A DNA stretch of 64,000 nucleotides from Pristionchus mayeri (lineage: Eukaryota; Nematoda; Chromadorea; Rhabditida; Neodiplogasteridae), in NCBI GenBank assembly GCA_036245805.1, contig BTRK01000005.1, positions 36,623,469 to 36,687,468 on the forward strand, given 5' to 3'. The notes under the pieces are model-generated. The model was not told the DNA's origin. It worked only from the letters and a program-made list of their open reading frames with translations, and did no database searches. Positions 46,801-58,800 of the stretch are shown in pieces. Within the stretch, counting starts at the first letter, position 1. The number at the start of each line of letters is the position of its first letter. The translations under genes and the position numbers were made by a program.

Positions 46801-49800
46801 CGCGGCGGTAGGATTCAAGTTTGCTCGATTCCCCAATAATTTTGGTTACAAGTACTTCAAATGATGCTCTTTCAAACTGCGTCGTCAGAATTTTGATAAC
46901 TATCGTCATCGTCGGCATTCAGAAGGCCGAAGTTGGAACTATCACTTTTCGATGGTCAAATCGCGCTCACTTAAATGATCATATCTCAGTTTAATATAAA
47001 GATAGAAAGCCGTTCTTTGTTTCAAATAGACTTTGAATTGTGAAGAAACTTGTTATAACATTTTGCTCGTAACTAGTTACGAAAACTCATTCATAACACA
47101 TCACGAACGAAGTGAGCGGTTACGAGAGTTGTTGCGCAAAAATAATCAAATATGTTTCTCAGCAAAACGACCTCAAATGCGTCAAAAATAACGTTCAATT
47201 TTGTAACTAGTTACGAGATTAATAAATAACTAGTTACGACGCCGCTTCAATAACTGTTGAAAATGAAAATGAGTTGTTAGAAAATTCCTTCATAACTGGT
47301 CATTTTGTTATTGAATGATTACTTTTCAAAGTCTAGTTTCAAATGAAAGCTACCATCATGCTCTACAATTTTCTCTTGACGATTTCATTCCTGGTCCTCA
47401 TCGTGGTGCAGGGCTGTCGGGCGGACCAAAAGTGACGTAACTTTGGAAATCAGAAAAAGATCATGGGTTATCAAGCTTGAGTTGTAGTACATATATACCT
47501 ACTTTCTCGCCAAAAATTAGCCAAATCGGAACATAAACAAAAAAAGGGCTCACATTTGTGCGGCGACCCCAAAATGTGTTCAGGACAAGAGTACTTCCGT
47601 AACTTCAATTTCCCTCATTTGGGCTCAAAATGGTTCAAAAACTTCCAAAACAACATTATAAGTGTCTTCCCCCCATATTATAACACTTCCATTGGTCATA
47701 AATGGTCACATGACCGAAAATTTGAAAATCGGTATTTTGGCCAATCTCAGCATGCGCGATGGGCCCAAACGCAACAAATGGTTTTTGTATAATGCAAATA
47801 CATTCCTCGAAACAGCTCGAAGAAAAAGGGCTCCTGAAAAAGAGGATATTTCGCCTGAGGAATACTAGGAAAGACGCAAAACTGTGCCGCTGGTCAAAAT
47901 AGACGTACAGACTCGGCTCATGGATAGAAATGTAGAACACGATGAGCTAAACATTTCATCTGAAGAAAGTAAGTCTCTATCTTGTCGTTGAAACGTGCTA
48001 CAGAGCCTGGAAGTTGGCCAAAACCGACGAGAGACGTGCGCGGAGGAGCGCTAAATAGAGGGGAGAGAGAGGGAGGTCAGAGGGCGAGAGCGCCAGACGG
48101 TTAGAGCACGCGCTCTCGGGGATTCTAGCCGATTTCTGGCGAACTTCCAGGCTCTGTAGCACACTTCAACGAAAAGAAAAGAACTCACTTTCTTCGGATG
48201 AAATGTTTAGCTCATCGTGTTCTACATTTCTATCCATGAGCCGAGTCTGTACGTCTAATTTTCCAGCGGCACAGTTTTGCGTCTTTCCTAGTATTCTTCA
48301 GGCGAAATATCCTCTTTTCAGGAGCCCTTTTTCTTCGAAATGTTTCGAGGAATGTATTTGCATTATACAAAAACCATTTGTTGCATTTGGGCCCATCGCG
48401 CCTGCTGAAATTGGCCAAAATACCGATTTTCTAATTTTCGGTCAGGTGACCATTTATGACCAATGGAAGTGTTATAATATGGGGAAGACACTTATAATGT
48501 TGTTTTGGAAGTTTTGAACGATTTTGAGCCCAAATGAGGGAAATTGAAGTTACGGAAGTACTCTTGTCCTGAACACATTTTGGGGTCGCCGCACAAAAGC
48601 GAGCCCTTTTTTTGTTTATATTCCGATTTGGCTAATTTTTGGCGAGAAAGTAGGCATATATACTACAACTGTACTACAACTTAAGCATGATAACCAATGA
48701 TCTTTTTCTGATTTCCAAAGTCACGTCACTTTTGGTCCGCCCGACAGCCCTGCACCACGATGAGGACCAGGAATGAATTCGTCTAGATAAAGTTGTAGAG
48801 CATGATGGTAGCTTTAATTTGAAACAAAGAACAGCCTTCTCTCTTTATTTTAAACTGAGATATGATCATTTAAGTGAGCGCGATTTGACTGTCGAAAAGT
48901 GATAGTGCCAACTTCGGCCTTCTGAATCCCGACGATGGCGATAGTTATCAAAATTCTGACGACGCAGTTTGAAAGAGCATGATTTGAAGCACTTGTAACC
49001 AAAATTATAGGGGAATCGAGCAAACTTGAATCCTACCGCCGCTGACACCCTTCAAATGGTTGATTCTCTCGCGATTCGCCTCATATGCATGGTCCATACC
49101 TTGTTCTTATGAGTTTTGAAACGTAATTGAGATATTTCACGACCTTCCTTATTTGCCATGATTCGAAAGAAGATCTTCTCCCTCCCCCGTCACCGACGCC
49201 TTCCCTCGCGCACATTCTTAAATTGCACCCCGTGGTGTACTGTAAATAAGTAAATATAACTGCGTATTTTTTGCAGGCGTGCTGGGTGAGCGAGGAATGC
49301 GCCAAAGACCCAGACCCCAAGAATGCTCCAATAACGGTTCGAGGCTTTCCGTGCACTTTCAGTGGCATGATTTGATTGCAGGACTTCTTCTTTCTAGAGA
49401 TAAATAGCAAATTTATGAATTTATGAATTGTATGCCAATCGATCGGGAAGGACCCCCTGCGTCTGAAAACCGAAAATTCGAATTAGTTCTTTCTCTGCCC
49501 GAGCCGAAAAATGGCGGGGGGACACGGGGGGACACCCGGGGACACCCGGGGTGTCCCGTTTTCATGTAGGGATCTGACCGGACTGTAAATTGTCTTTAAA
49601 ACTTCAGAAAATTGTTCGATCGGGTTCATGTTATGGTGGAATAATATATATATGTGAGGAGATTTTACACAATGTATGTTGTTGGTCCCAGAGCCGACTT
49701 TTAGGAAATTTCCGGTTTTGAGACTTCCGACATTCAGAGCAAAATTGCAAAGTACACCCTATCCCAAAATTCCAATTTTATATTTTTATTATGCAGATAT

Positions 49801-52800
49801 GAACTTATAATTGCATAATCAGCAATAAAATTCTAGGGAAACATATCTCGCAAGAGCAGCACAACTTATTTTTTAGCTCCGAAACGGTTTTTCTAACATA
49901 TATGTTTGAGCTTTGACCTTTGACCTATGGTCAACACATAAAAGTTGTTCAAAATAATTCCCCAATCGTTTTGAGCCCACTGCCATATCTGTAGCTCTTC
50001 TGGTAGATTAGATACAGTAGAGCCAGTTGCAAAACTGGAAATTTCGTGAAAGCCGGCTCTGGGACCAACGACGTACATTTTGCAAAATCTCCTCTTATAC
50101 ATATTATTCCACCATAAAATGGACCAGTTCTGACAATTTACTGAATTTTTAAAGACAATTTAGAAAATGTGAATTTTCTAAAATTTAGAGATTTCCCTCC
50201 TTCAGAGCCAAATTGCAAAAAACACCCTATCCCAAAATTCGATTTTCTTATTTTTATTATGCAAATATGGACTTATGCTTTCATAATCAGCAATAAAATT
50301 CCAGGGGAACATATCTCGCAAGAGCAGCAAGAATTATTTTTTAGGTCCGAAAATGTTTTTTCTAATATATCTTTTTGATCGTTGATCTTTGACCTTTGGC
50401 CAAAACATAAAAGTTATTCATAACAATTCCCCGATCATTTTGAGCCAAATACCATCTCTGTAGCTCATCTGGGAGCTGATATACAACATAGCCAAATGCA
50501 AAACCGGAAATTTCCTAGAAGCCGGCTCTCGGACCAATTACCTATACCAATCAAAATCTTTGCCCATGTATATTCACGTACCATATATAAGGACAAAAAC
50601 ATGCAACCTTTTTGCAAATTGTTCCTCGAGAGGTCAATTTTCCTCCACTGACTCGTGATACACGTGATATAATTCTTGTTACCAGGCGATAGTTTCAACG
50701 TATACGGGTTCATACCATGAACCCCTAAAATGCTGCTCTGGAGTGAAACTCAATATCGCCTGGTACGAAGAATTGCATATATGAATGTACAGTCCTGTTG
50801 GTTTCCCATGTGAACACGTTGCGCTCCGAGTAACCCCCAGTAACCAGTTCGAAAAATCAGTTCGCGGTTCGCGTTTTGGCAACTTGCCAGCTGGCTACGT
50901 GGATTAACTTCGATTTTTGCTTTCAATGCGTATCTTCGCTGTTTTATTAATTATTGTCTACTTATTGCCGTCTCAGAACATTGGCGACTCGTACTGCAAG
51001 CTGATCCAAGGCGGACATCGACTGGAGTAATCTGTCAGATGAGTGATTTTCCCATATTTATATTTCCTTTGAACGGTTCAGTAAAGGCTTGTGCTGAAGG
51101 TTGTAGGTGACCGATGCCTTCTTTATCGATCGAGGAACAATGGAACAGGAATACAACACGGTTCTTCTTCAACTGGACAACAATGAGATGAGTAATTTTG
51201 TACAATTAATTTACACAATGATTGCCTAGTTATCATCTGTCTCTTGAGAGTTTCTAGCTGTTTCTAGCATTAACATCTCTTACCGATCAGTATTGACACA
51301 TTACAAACGAGAGGAGAGGGAGGAAACAGGAGAGGGGAAGGAATATTGGTTAGCATTTTCTACTCAGGAATTTTCTATCGATTGAAATTGAACTGCCTTT
51401 TGCTCAGTTCCTATATTCTTGGAAATCGCACTGAGGAGGTTGCGGAGTTAGTGAAGCAGTTATGTGAAGAAGAGAGGGATTCAGATGAAGAGCTCGAGAC
51501 AGAGCAGGATGAAAGTTGGAACTTGGTTTCAAGAATGAAAACACTCACTTTAGATTATTGACGAGTTGAAGGAGGAGTACGGAATCCCCATCACCCGATA
51601 TGTCCTAAGGAGGTTGATGGAGATGAAGGGAGTGAAAACATACTCTGAAAAGTGAACATTTCGATATGATTATATTCTGCACCAAGATATTAATGATCAA
51701 TAGAATATTCGTAGAAAAGTCCCGACCATCAATCCAACCCAAATGCAAAAGCGATACAAATATGTCGATGATCTCATGGCCTCTAATGAAACTTTCGCCA
51801 ATTGGGTAATAGTTAGGTCTTCTATATACTTTATTAGTAAAAATACTTTTAGATTTGGAGTGACGAATGTACTGTACAGTTGGGCGGAAATCGTCGATTC
51901 ATTCGTTCATCAAATCAGTATGATAAAAGAAGATTTACTAGCATTCATAAGTTCCCTAAAAAGGTACGCTACAAAATTATTAGAAATAGTAAAGTAAATC
52001 TATTTTGCAGTATATGATTTGGGGAGCCATCACTTGGGATGGAGCAGGCCCTCTTGCATTCATTGAGCCGGGAGAGACTCTAAACGGACCGGCATATATG
52101 GGAATAATGAAGGATTTCTTGCTCCCATTCATTGACAACTGGAGAGGAAGGAGCGAGGCTGTCTATCAACAGGATAGAGCTCCATGTCACGTTGCGAAAA
52201 CATCACAAGCTCAATTTGCCAATTGGGGGATCACGTTGGCTCCGTGGGCTCCGTCCTCTCCAGACATGAATCCCATCGAGTATATTTGGAGGGATTTGAA
52301 GATCTGGGTAAGGACGAATCGCAAGCCCAAGAGCCTATCTGATTCGAAGACTTCTATCCTACACTACTGGACCCATATCCTTAGTAAAGACATTTGTAGG
52401 AAGTATATTAACCACGTTAAGAAGAATATGACATTAGTTCATAAAGTTAAAGGAGGCCCCATTATTGATAAATGGAAGTATAACAATTAACTATAATAAT
52501 TTATTGTGTAAATTAATTGTACAAAATTACTCATCTCATTGTTGTCCAGTTGAAGAAGAACCGTGTTGTATTCCTGTTCCATTGTTCCTCGATCGATAAA
52601 GAAGGCATCGGTCACCTACAACCTTCAGCACAAGCCTTTACTGAACCGTTCAAAGGAAATATAAATATGGGAAAATCACTCATCTGACAGATTACTCCAG
52701 TCGATGTCCGCCTTGGATCAGCTTGCAGTACGAGTCGCCAATGTTCTGAGACGGCAATAAGTAGACAATAATTAATAAAACAGCGAAGATACGCATTGAA

Positions 52801-55800
52801 AGCAAAAATCGAAGTTAATCCACGTAGCCAGCTGGCAAATTGCCAAAACGCGAACCGCGAACTGATTTTTCTTGAGTACCGTATTGTGAACCGGGAAGTG
52901 ATTTTTTTCTTTTCGACAACTTCAAAATTAATTTCCCGAAATATTTCAACTTTTAATAGTACAAATTGAATATGATTCGATGCAGAATTGCATGCAGAAC
53001 ACAACAAAACCAATTTAAGCACGATTCTCTCAAAAATGAACGTGCTAGACCCGTGGGGTCAGTGGGGGTTACTGGGGGTTACTCGGAGCGCAACGTGTTC
53101 ACATGGGAAACCAACAGGACTGTACGGTAGCGTATACTGGTAACGATGCAACAACTCCCAAATCCCTTCGTCAATTCCCACGGGAGCTGTGATTTGTTTA
53201 CGTTTTGTCATCCCTCCCCCCCCCCCCGAAAATCGACTAATTTTAGTGGACTGCAATGACATCGCGCCCTTCGTGGTCGACGACTGCAAAAACTGCACCA
53301 AGGCGAGTTGAAGGAGGGGCTGCAGCCAGATAGATAAAAATGCCACTAATGTCAGATAGTTCGGATGTGAACCAACGGGATACGAACCTCTATCACGGGT
53401 CTCCTGTAAAAGTGTAGGAAAACGGCCTGCTTCTGCTACTATGAAATATTTCATGTCATCGATTTTCACGAAACCTCGTTTATGGACATCATTGGAGGAT
53501 AGGAGAGGGTTTATTGTTAATTATATTACTGGAATGGGAAAATAGTAGGAACACTTACGTCATGTCCTAACACTTGAATAGTGAGCAGCATTTCTCAATT
53601 TAGGAATACATGAGAGATATGGTGAAAGAAAAGTGCATAATTTGAGCGGTAAAATCATGATTCATGATTAAATCTGTTACTAAACTTCGAAAAGTTGCAA
53701 AACCAGTGAGGAAACGCTTTTCTGCCGATATTTGTTGCAGAAATTTCTCAATTTTGCATGTTTTAGACAGTTTTCGTGAAATAACTTGAAAACGAAGAAT
53801 TCTAGCGATTGGGAGTGCCAAGAATAATTGATAGAGCTCGCTAAGAGCTATCGATTGCATTTTTTGATTGCTCGATTGCACCACTTTGAACCGAGATACG
53901 ACCAAAAAACGACATCGTTCACAAAATATCCGTCCGGAAAAGTCGAGAATCCCCCATACTAAATCGATAGTAAAGGGCAAGAGATGTGAAAAATGATCAA
54001 CAGAGACACCCCTAATTTGGTGCGGAGAATCCATTTTTAAAATAAAAACCTTTGGATTTGATATATGGTATGATCAAATTATCGATTTATTGATCTCAAA
54101 ATCGGTTTTTCGAGGAAATGGCCATGAAGACGACTTCCCTGCTTTTGGAAGATCTTGAATGAATTGTAGAGCTCGCGATTACGAGTAAAATGAGAAACAA
54201 AAGTTCGCTGTACGATCAAAATTGACTGAATTACAGCCATTGTCCGTTGTAGATCAAAAAAATCGATAATGTGCAAATTTTGCCAAACCAAGTGGATAAC
54301 CCCTCTCCTATCCTCCAATCAATCAATCAATTTATCTTATCAGGCGGAAACGCTCAGAAGATGATAGGTCGGTAGTCTTCATAAGTTGCACTCCACCAAT
54401 GGCTGCCAATAGCTCGGGATAGGTCGTCTCTCCATCGCGCGCGATGCTTTCCGGGGGGACGAGTCCTATTGAATGGAGTCCAGACAGTTGTCGCACGGCT
54501 CCACTGTTCCACTCCCATTCTTCTGATCTTGAGGGCCCAGCGCGCTTTCCGTTTCAATCCTTCCTCATTCCAGTCTCTCAGCTTGGTAATCCCTCTCACG
54601 CGGTCATTCCTCCATCTATCCCTCAGCGTGACTCCAAGCATCTTTCTTTCCATCTTCCTCTGGGTGACTCTCAGCCTCTCCTTCTCCCTAGATCTCAGAG
54701 CCCATACTTCACACCCATAGAGAACTGTAGCCGTGATGCAGCTCTCGAAGACTCTCCTCCTGATCTTGATGGACAGAATTCGAGAAGATAGGAGGTGCGA
54801 GAGCTTACTCCAGGCCAGCCAACCTAATCGAATCCGGTGTTCTATTTCGTCGGAATGATCCAAGGGAAGAGCTATTCTCCCTCCGAGATAGGTGGCGCTA
54901 TCGACGAATTCGAATCGCAGATTGTCGATGATTATTGGATTGCGGGTGGAGGTGCAGGAGGTGAGGAGGTTGGTCTTGCTTGCATTCACTTCGAGACCAA
55001 CTCGGCTGCACGCGTCCATCAGCTTCTTCAGCATTCGTTCCAGCTCGGGTCGAGATTTGGCAACGAGAGCCACGTCATCGGCATACTCCAAGTGGCAAAG
55101 GTTCCTTCCGTCGATTCTAATTCCATCCGACTCCCAGTGAATGTTGTCCATGGCTGATCGTAGCACTGCGTTGAAGAGACGAGGGGAGAGGGTATCCCCT
55201 TGGCGGACTCCTCGACGCACAGTCACGGGAACGAGCTCCTCATTAACTCGAATGAGTGTAGAGGAGGACTCGTAGAGACGGCGCAACACGTGGACGATGG
55301 AGGGATGGGCTCCGAACGAAAAGAGGGCTTGCCAGCAGGCATTCCACTCCACACAGTCGAACGCCTTCTTGAAGTTGACGAACGCCAAGTAGATTGGGAT
55401 ACCGTACTCGGAGGTTCGTTCAGCGACCTGCTTGATGGCATGCAGGTTGTCGAGAGTGCTGTAGCCGCGCCGGAAGCCGGTTTGGGTCGAGGACTCTGTT
55501 TCTTCAAGCTCAGTTTCGAGTCTCTGAAGAATGACTTTGGTCATTGTCTTCAGGGAAACGGTGAGGAGGGAGATGGGACGGAAGTTCCCAGTGTTGGTAG
55601 GGTCTCCTTTCTTGTGCAGAAGAGTGACAATTGCTTCGGTCAGGTCGTTTGGAACAGCCTCTCCATCTACCAGATAGTTGAGTAGATCAGCGACAACGGG
55701 AGCAAGGTGGTTTCGAGAGTGGTATAGCATATCAGGGAGAATGCCATCCGAACCGGGTGAGTGACCACACTTGAGTTGATACATCGCTTTGCTGACCTCA

Positions 55801-58800
55801 TCGGGTAGGAAGGGAGGAAGGGGATCCAGAGGCTGAGGAGGGACTGGGAGTGGACACGGAACTGCAGGGGTGAAGAGACAGTCAAAGAAGCTCTGGACCA
55901 CTGTCTTGGTAGCTGCTTGAGAGAGAGCACCAGTTACAGGGTCGGGAACTAGAAGGCGCTTCTTTGAGGTTTGCAGACTCAGCATGCTCTTCACGATGCT
56001 CCCATGGTTGCTGCTTGCCGTGCTTGCGCCTCCTTTCGCTTCCTGATGTCATCGACGAAACTCGTCCGGGCAGCTTTGCAGGCAGCTGAGTAGGCGACAG
56101 CTTGTTGGGAGTTGGATTGATTCATGGCGCATCGCTAGGAGCTTCCGCGTTCCACTCGAGATCCAAGAAGGGGATTGGCGCTTCCTCCAGCAGTTCGTTG
56201 CCGCGGTCTCCGTGGAAGCCTTTACCGTAGTATAGGCGTCGGCGGCAGAACTGGGGCGGGCAAGGGGCAGTGACGCGAGAAGGTTTGCGTTGACAGTAAA
56301 AGCGGTTCGATCGAAATCTAGCCGCTCCCTGCATCTTTTCTGCCTCGCCTTGCCAGTGAGGGAGAGGCACATCCGAACAAGGCGATGGTCGGAGTCAAAC
56401 TCAAACCGACCAACGACTCCACAGTTGACTACTCTCGCTGTGGCGGGCGCTGCAACGTAGTCAATTTGGTGGAATGCGGAGCCGTTTGGGGATCGCCAGG
56501 TCCAGATACGACCGTGCCGTCTCTTGGGGAACGTGTTCAGGATGCGCAGTCTGTTCACGCAGAGCTCAGTGAAGCAGCGTCCGCGTGAGTTCGGTGTGGG
56601 AGAGGCAAAGTTACCGACAAATCTTTCATTGCCAGGTTCCCTCGCCACTCGACAGTTGAAGTCACCGACCAGAACTGGCATATGGCCTTTTGGGGCACTC
56701 CGCAGGGCTGTCTCAACCTGGTCTAGGAAGTCTTCATACGCGTCGTCATCGTAGGAAGACGTAGGGGCGTAAGCGCAGACCAGGGAGAGCCGTAGGTCGG
56801 GAAGGAGCAGAGTGGCCAAACGAGGGGAGAGGCCATTGAACACAGCTCCGCGCGCGAGTTGCGGTCGAAGCAAAAATGCCACGCCATGGGAAGCAGTGGG
56901 CCCGCCCGAGTGGTAGACTACAGTGCCTGAGGATGTAAGATTGAACGAGGCACAACCCACAATCCTGGCTTCCTGCACTGCAACCACGTCCCACTTGATC
57001 TTGTCGAGGGCGAGTTCCATCTCCGACTGCTTCTCCCTTGGGCCGAGCGTCCTGGCGTTGATGGTGCCGATGTAGAAGTGGCGACCCATCGTGGCGGCGT
57101 ATAACTCCCGCGTGCCAACGCGTCTGGGTGAGGGAATCCGGGCGGATGGAACCGGAGACGGAGAGACGAAATCGCACTCAACCGCTCGCCACACACTTGA
57201 GAACCCAGAATTGAATCCTCCAATGATGTCCATAAACCAAGTTTCGTGAAAATCGATGACATGAAATATTTCTAGTGTCCACAGTTCCTACGTTCTTACA
57301 GGAAACCCGTGCTAAAGCACCGTTCTCCAGGATATACTTTAGTTAGTCTAAGGATATGCAGCAATGGAGCGGGTTGATGGAGGGGCTGCAGGGGGTGTTA
57401 GTCTATACTGTCCTCGTTCTGCGGGCAGACAGGCGAGAGAACACGCGCATTGAAAGAGTCATTTCTTACCAGACCATCCTTACTCAAAGTCCGGCGGATG
57501 ACCCACATTATGAGAACCATAAACCCACAACTCTTCACTAGCACTTTCATAATGGATTTCCTGAAAAGTATGATTCTGGAAGCTTATAGGAGTATTGGTT
57601 CTAACTTTGTTTTCGGAGATCTAACTTTGTTTTCGCAGGAGGAATGTTGCAATTATTCCGAAAACAACATCTCATTCCAGGTCGATTTCGAAAGTGGTCG
57701 TCCGGCGTGCGCCAACGGGAGCAGTCTGGAGTACATCGACGAGGATGAGGTTTGGAAATTTTTGTCGCTAACTGATTTTTTAAAACATCAGATTCGCCAT
57801 AGCGACGTCTCCATCACGTGCGACGATCAAACGGGCAAATGGGACATGCAGATTGACGGGAGAAGTACGGGGTTTTTTCTAGAGTTCAAGAGTTCGATAA
57901 CTGATACCATGATCTCTTCATCTTACACACTTACTCGACAGGTCGAGTGGCGAGAGGGTGTGTAGAATGTGAAAGTGCTATCGTTTTTCGAACTCTATTT
58001 TTAAATTTTTTTAAATTAAAATAAACATTGAAATTATTGTGAGGTTACACGAAGAGTCGTGAGGATACGAGCAAGATGAAGCTGACGTGCAAGGAAGACC
58101 CGCCGAAGGAGGAGGACAAGCCAGCGCGTACGATTTAGAGTTCGACAAACTATAAAACTTTCTCTTCCTTCTATAAACGCTCTATCCGATTGTCATGGAG
58201 TGTGTAGAATGAAGAGATTTGACCCGAATTTCGAACACTTATACTAATTGATTCATATTCCAAGATCATTATCAATTTTTGTCCTGGCCATGCCATTGTT
58301 TTCAATGGCATGAATCATTGAAATATACACCCTACCAATGTTCTCTGACTTCAAATACAATTAAAATTATAGCCCTTTATCCAGTTTTCGCACATCGTAG
58401 TCTGAAGAGATCAAACATCAAACATCAATTTTTTAAAAATGCCGTCAATTTTGAGCAGCCGCGGCCTCCTCCGGCGCGTTGATCTACATCGGCGCAAGTC
58501 TCGGCGCAATCCTCCTGATTCTACTGATAATCGTAAGTGGAGATTACGGTAAAAGTATGGTAATCAATCGACAACTGACTTGCTCAGCTGCTGCTGTACT
58601 GGATCTGCTGCCGCAAGGGTCGCGAGCAGCCGAAGGAGGAGTCGGCCAAGGAGCCACAGCAGCCGCCCTCCGGCCCCTCCAAGACGGAGTCGAGTGTCGG
58701 TCAGTGAGGGTTACGGTTGTTTCTTGGCACAGCGCCGAGACCGCTTGTGGAAGGGCATGCCCAATCTGTTACCGATGCCATAGGAACAAAAAATAGACAA

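Larger units (their letters stand above)
54316..57233 (-). mobile_element. RTE-type non-LTR retrotransposon
   Basis: It lies on the minus strand, opposite to the host gene. It carries an AP-like endonuclease followed by reverse transcriptase and ends in a short repeat tail (CAATCAATCAAT on the plus strand, 54316-54332). RTE elements typically have one compact ORF and a tail of short repeats. It is close to full length but interrupted between the two domains. Confidence 0.8.

Noticed and set aside
51743..51997. 84-codon frame through the Tc1 introns
   Set aside because: The catalytic WSDEC motif is in another frame reached by a 47-bp intron, so this frame is only partly coding.
54444..55685. 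Plus-strand frames opposite the RTE reverse transcriptase
   Set aside because: They are antisense shadows of the RT frame with no own motif.
55994..56049. RTE endonuclease and RT as one frame broken by a single stop at 56049
   Set aside because: The two frames share phase, but the linker with RTE-like residues is in a different frame, so at least two frameshifts are needed, not one stop.
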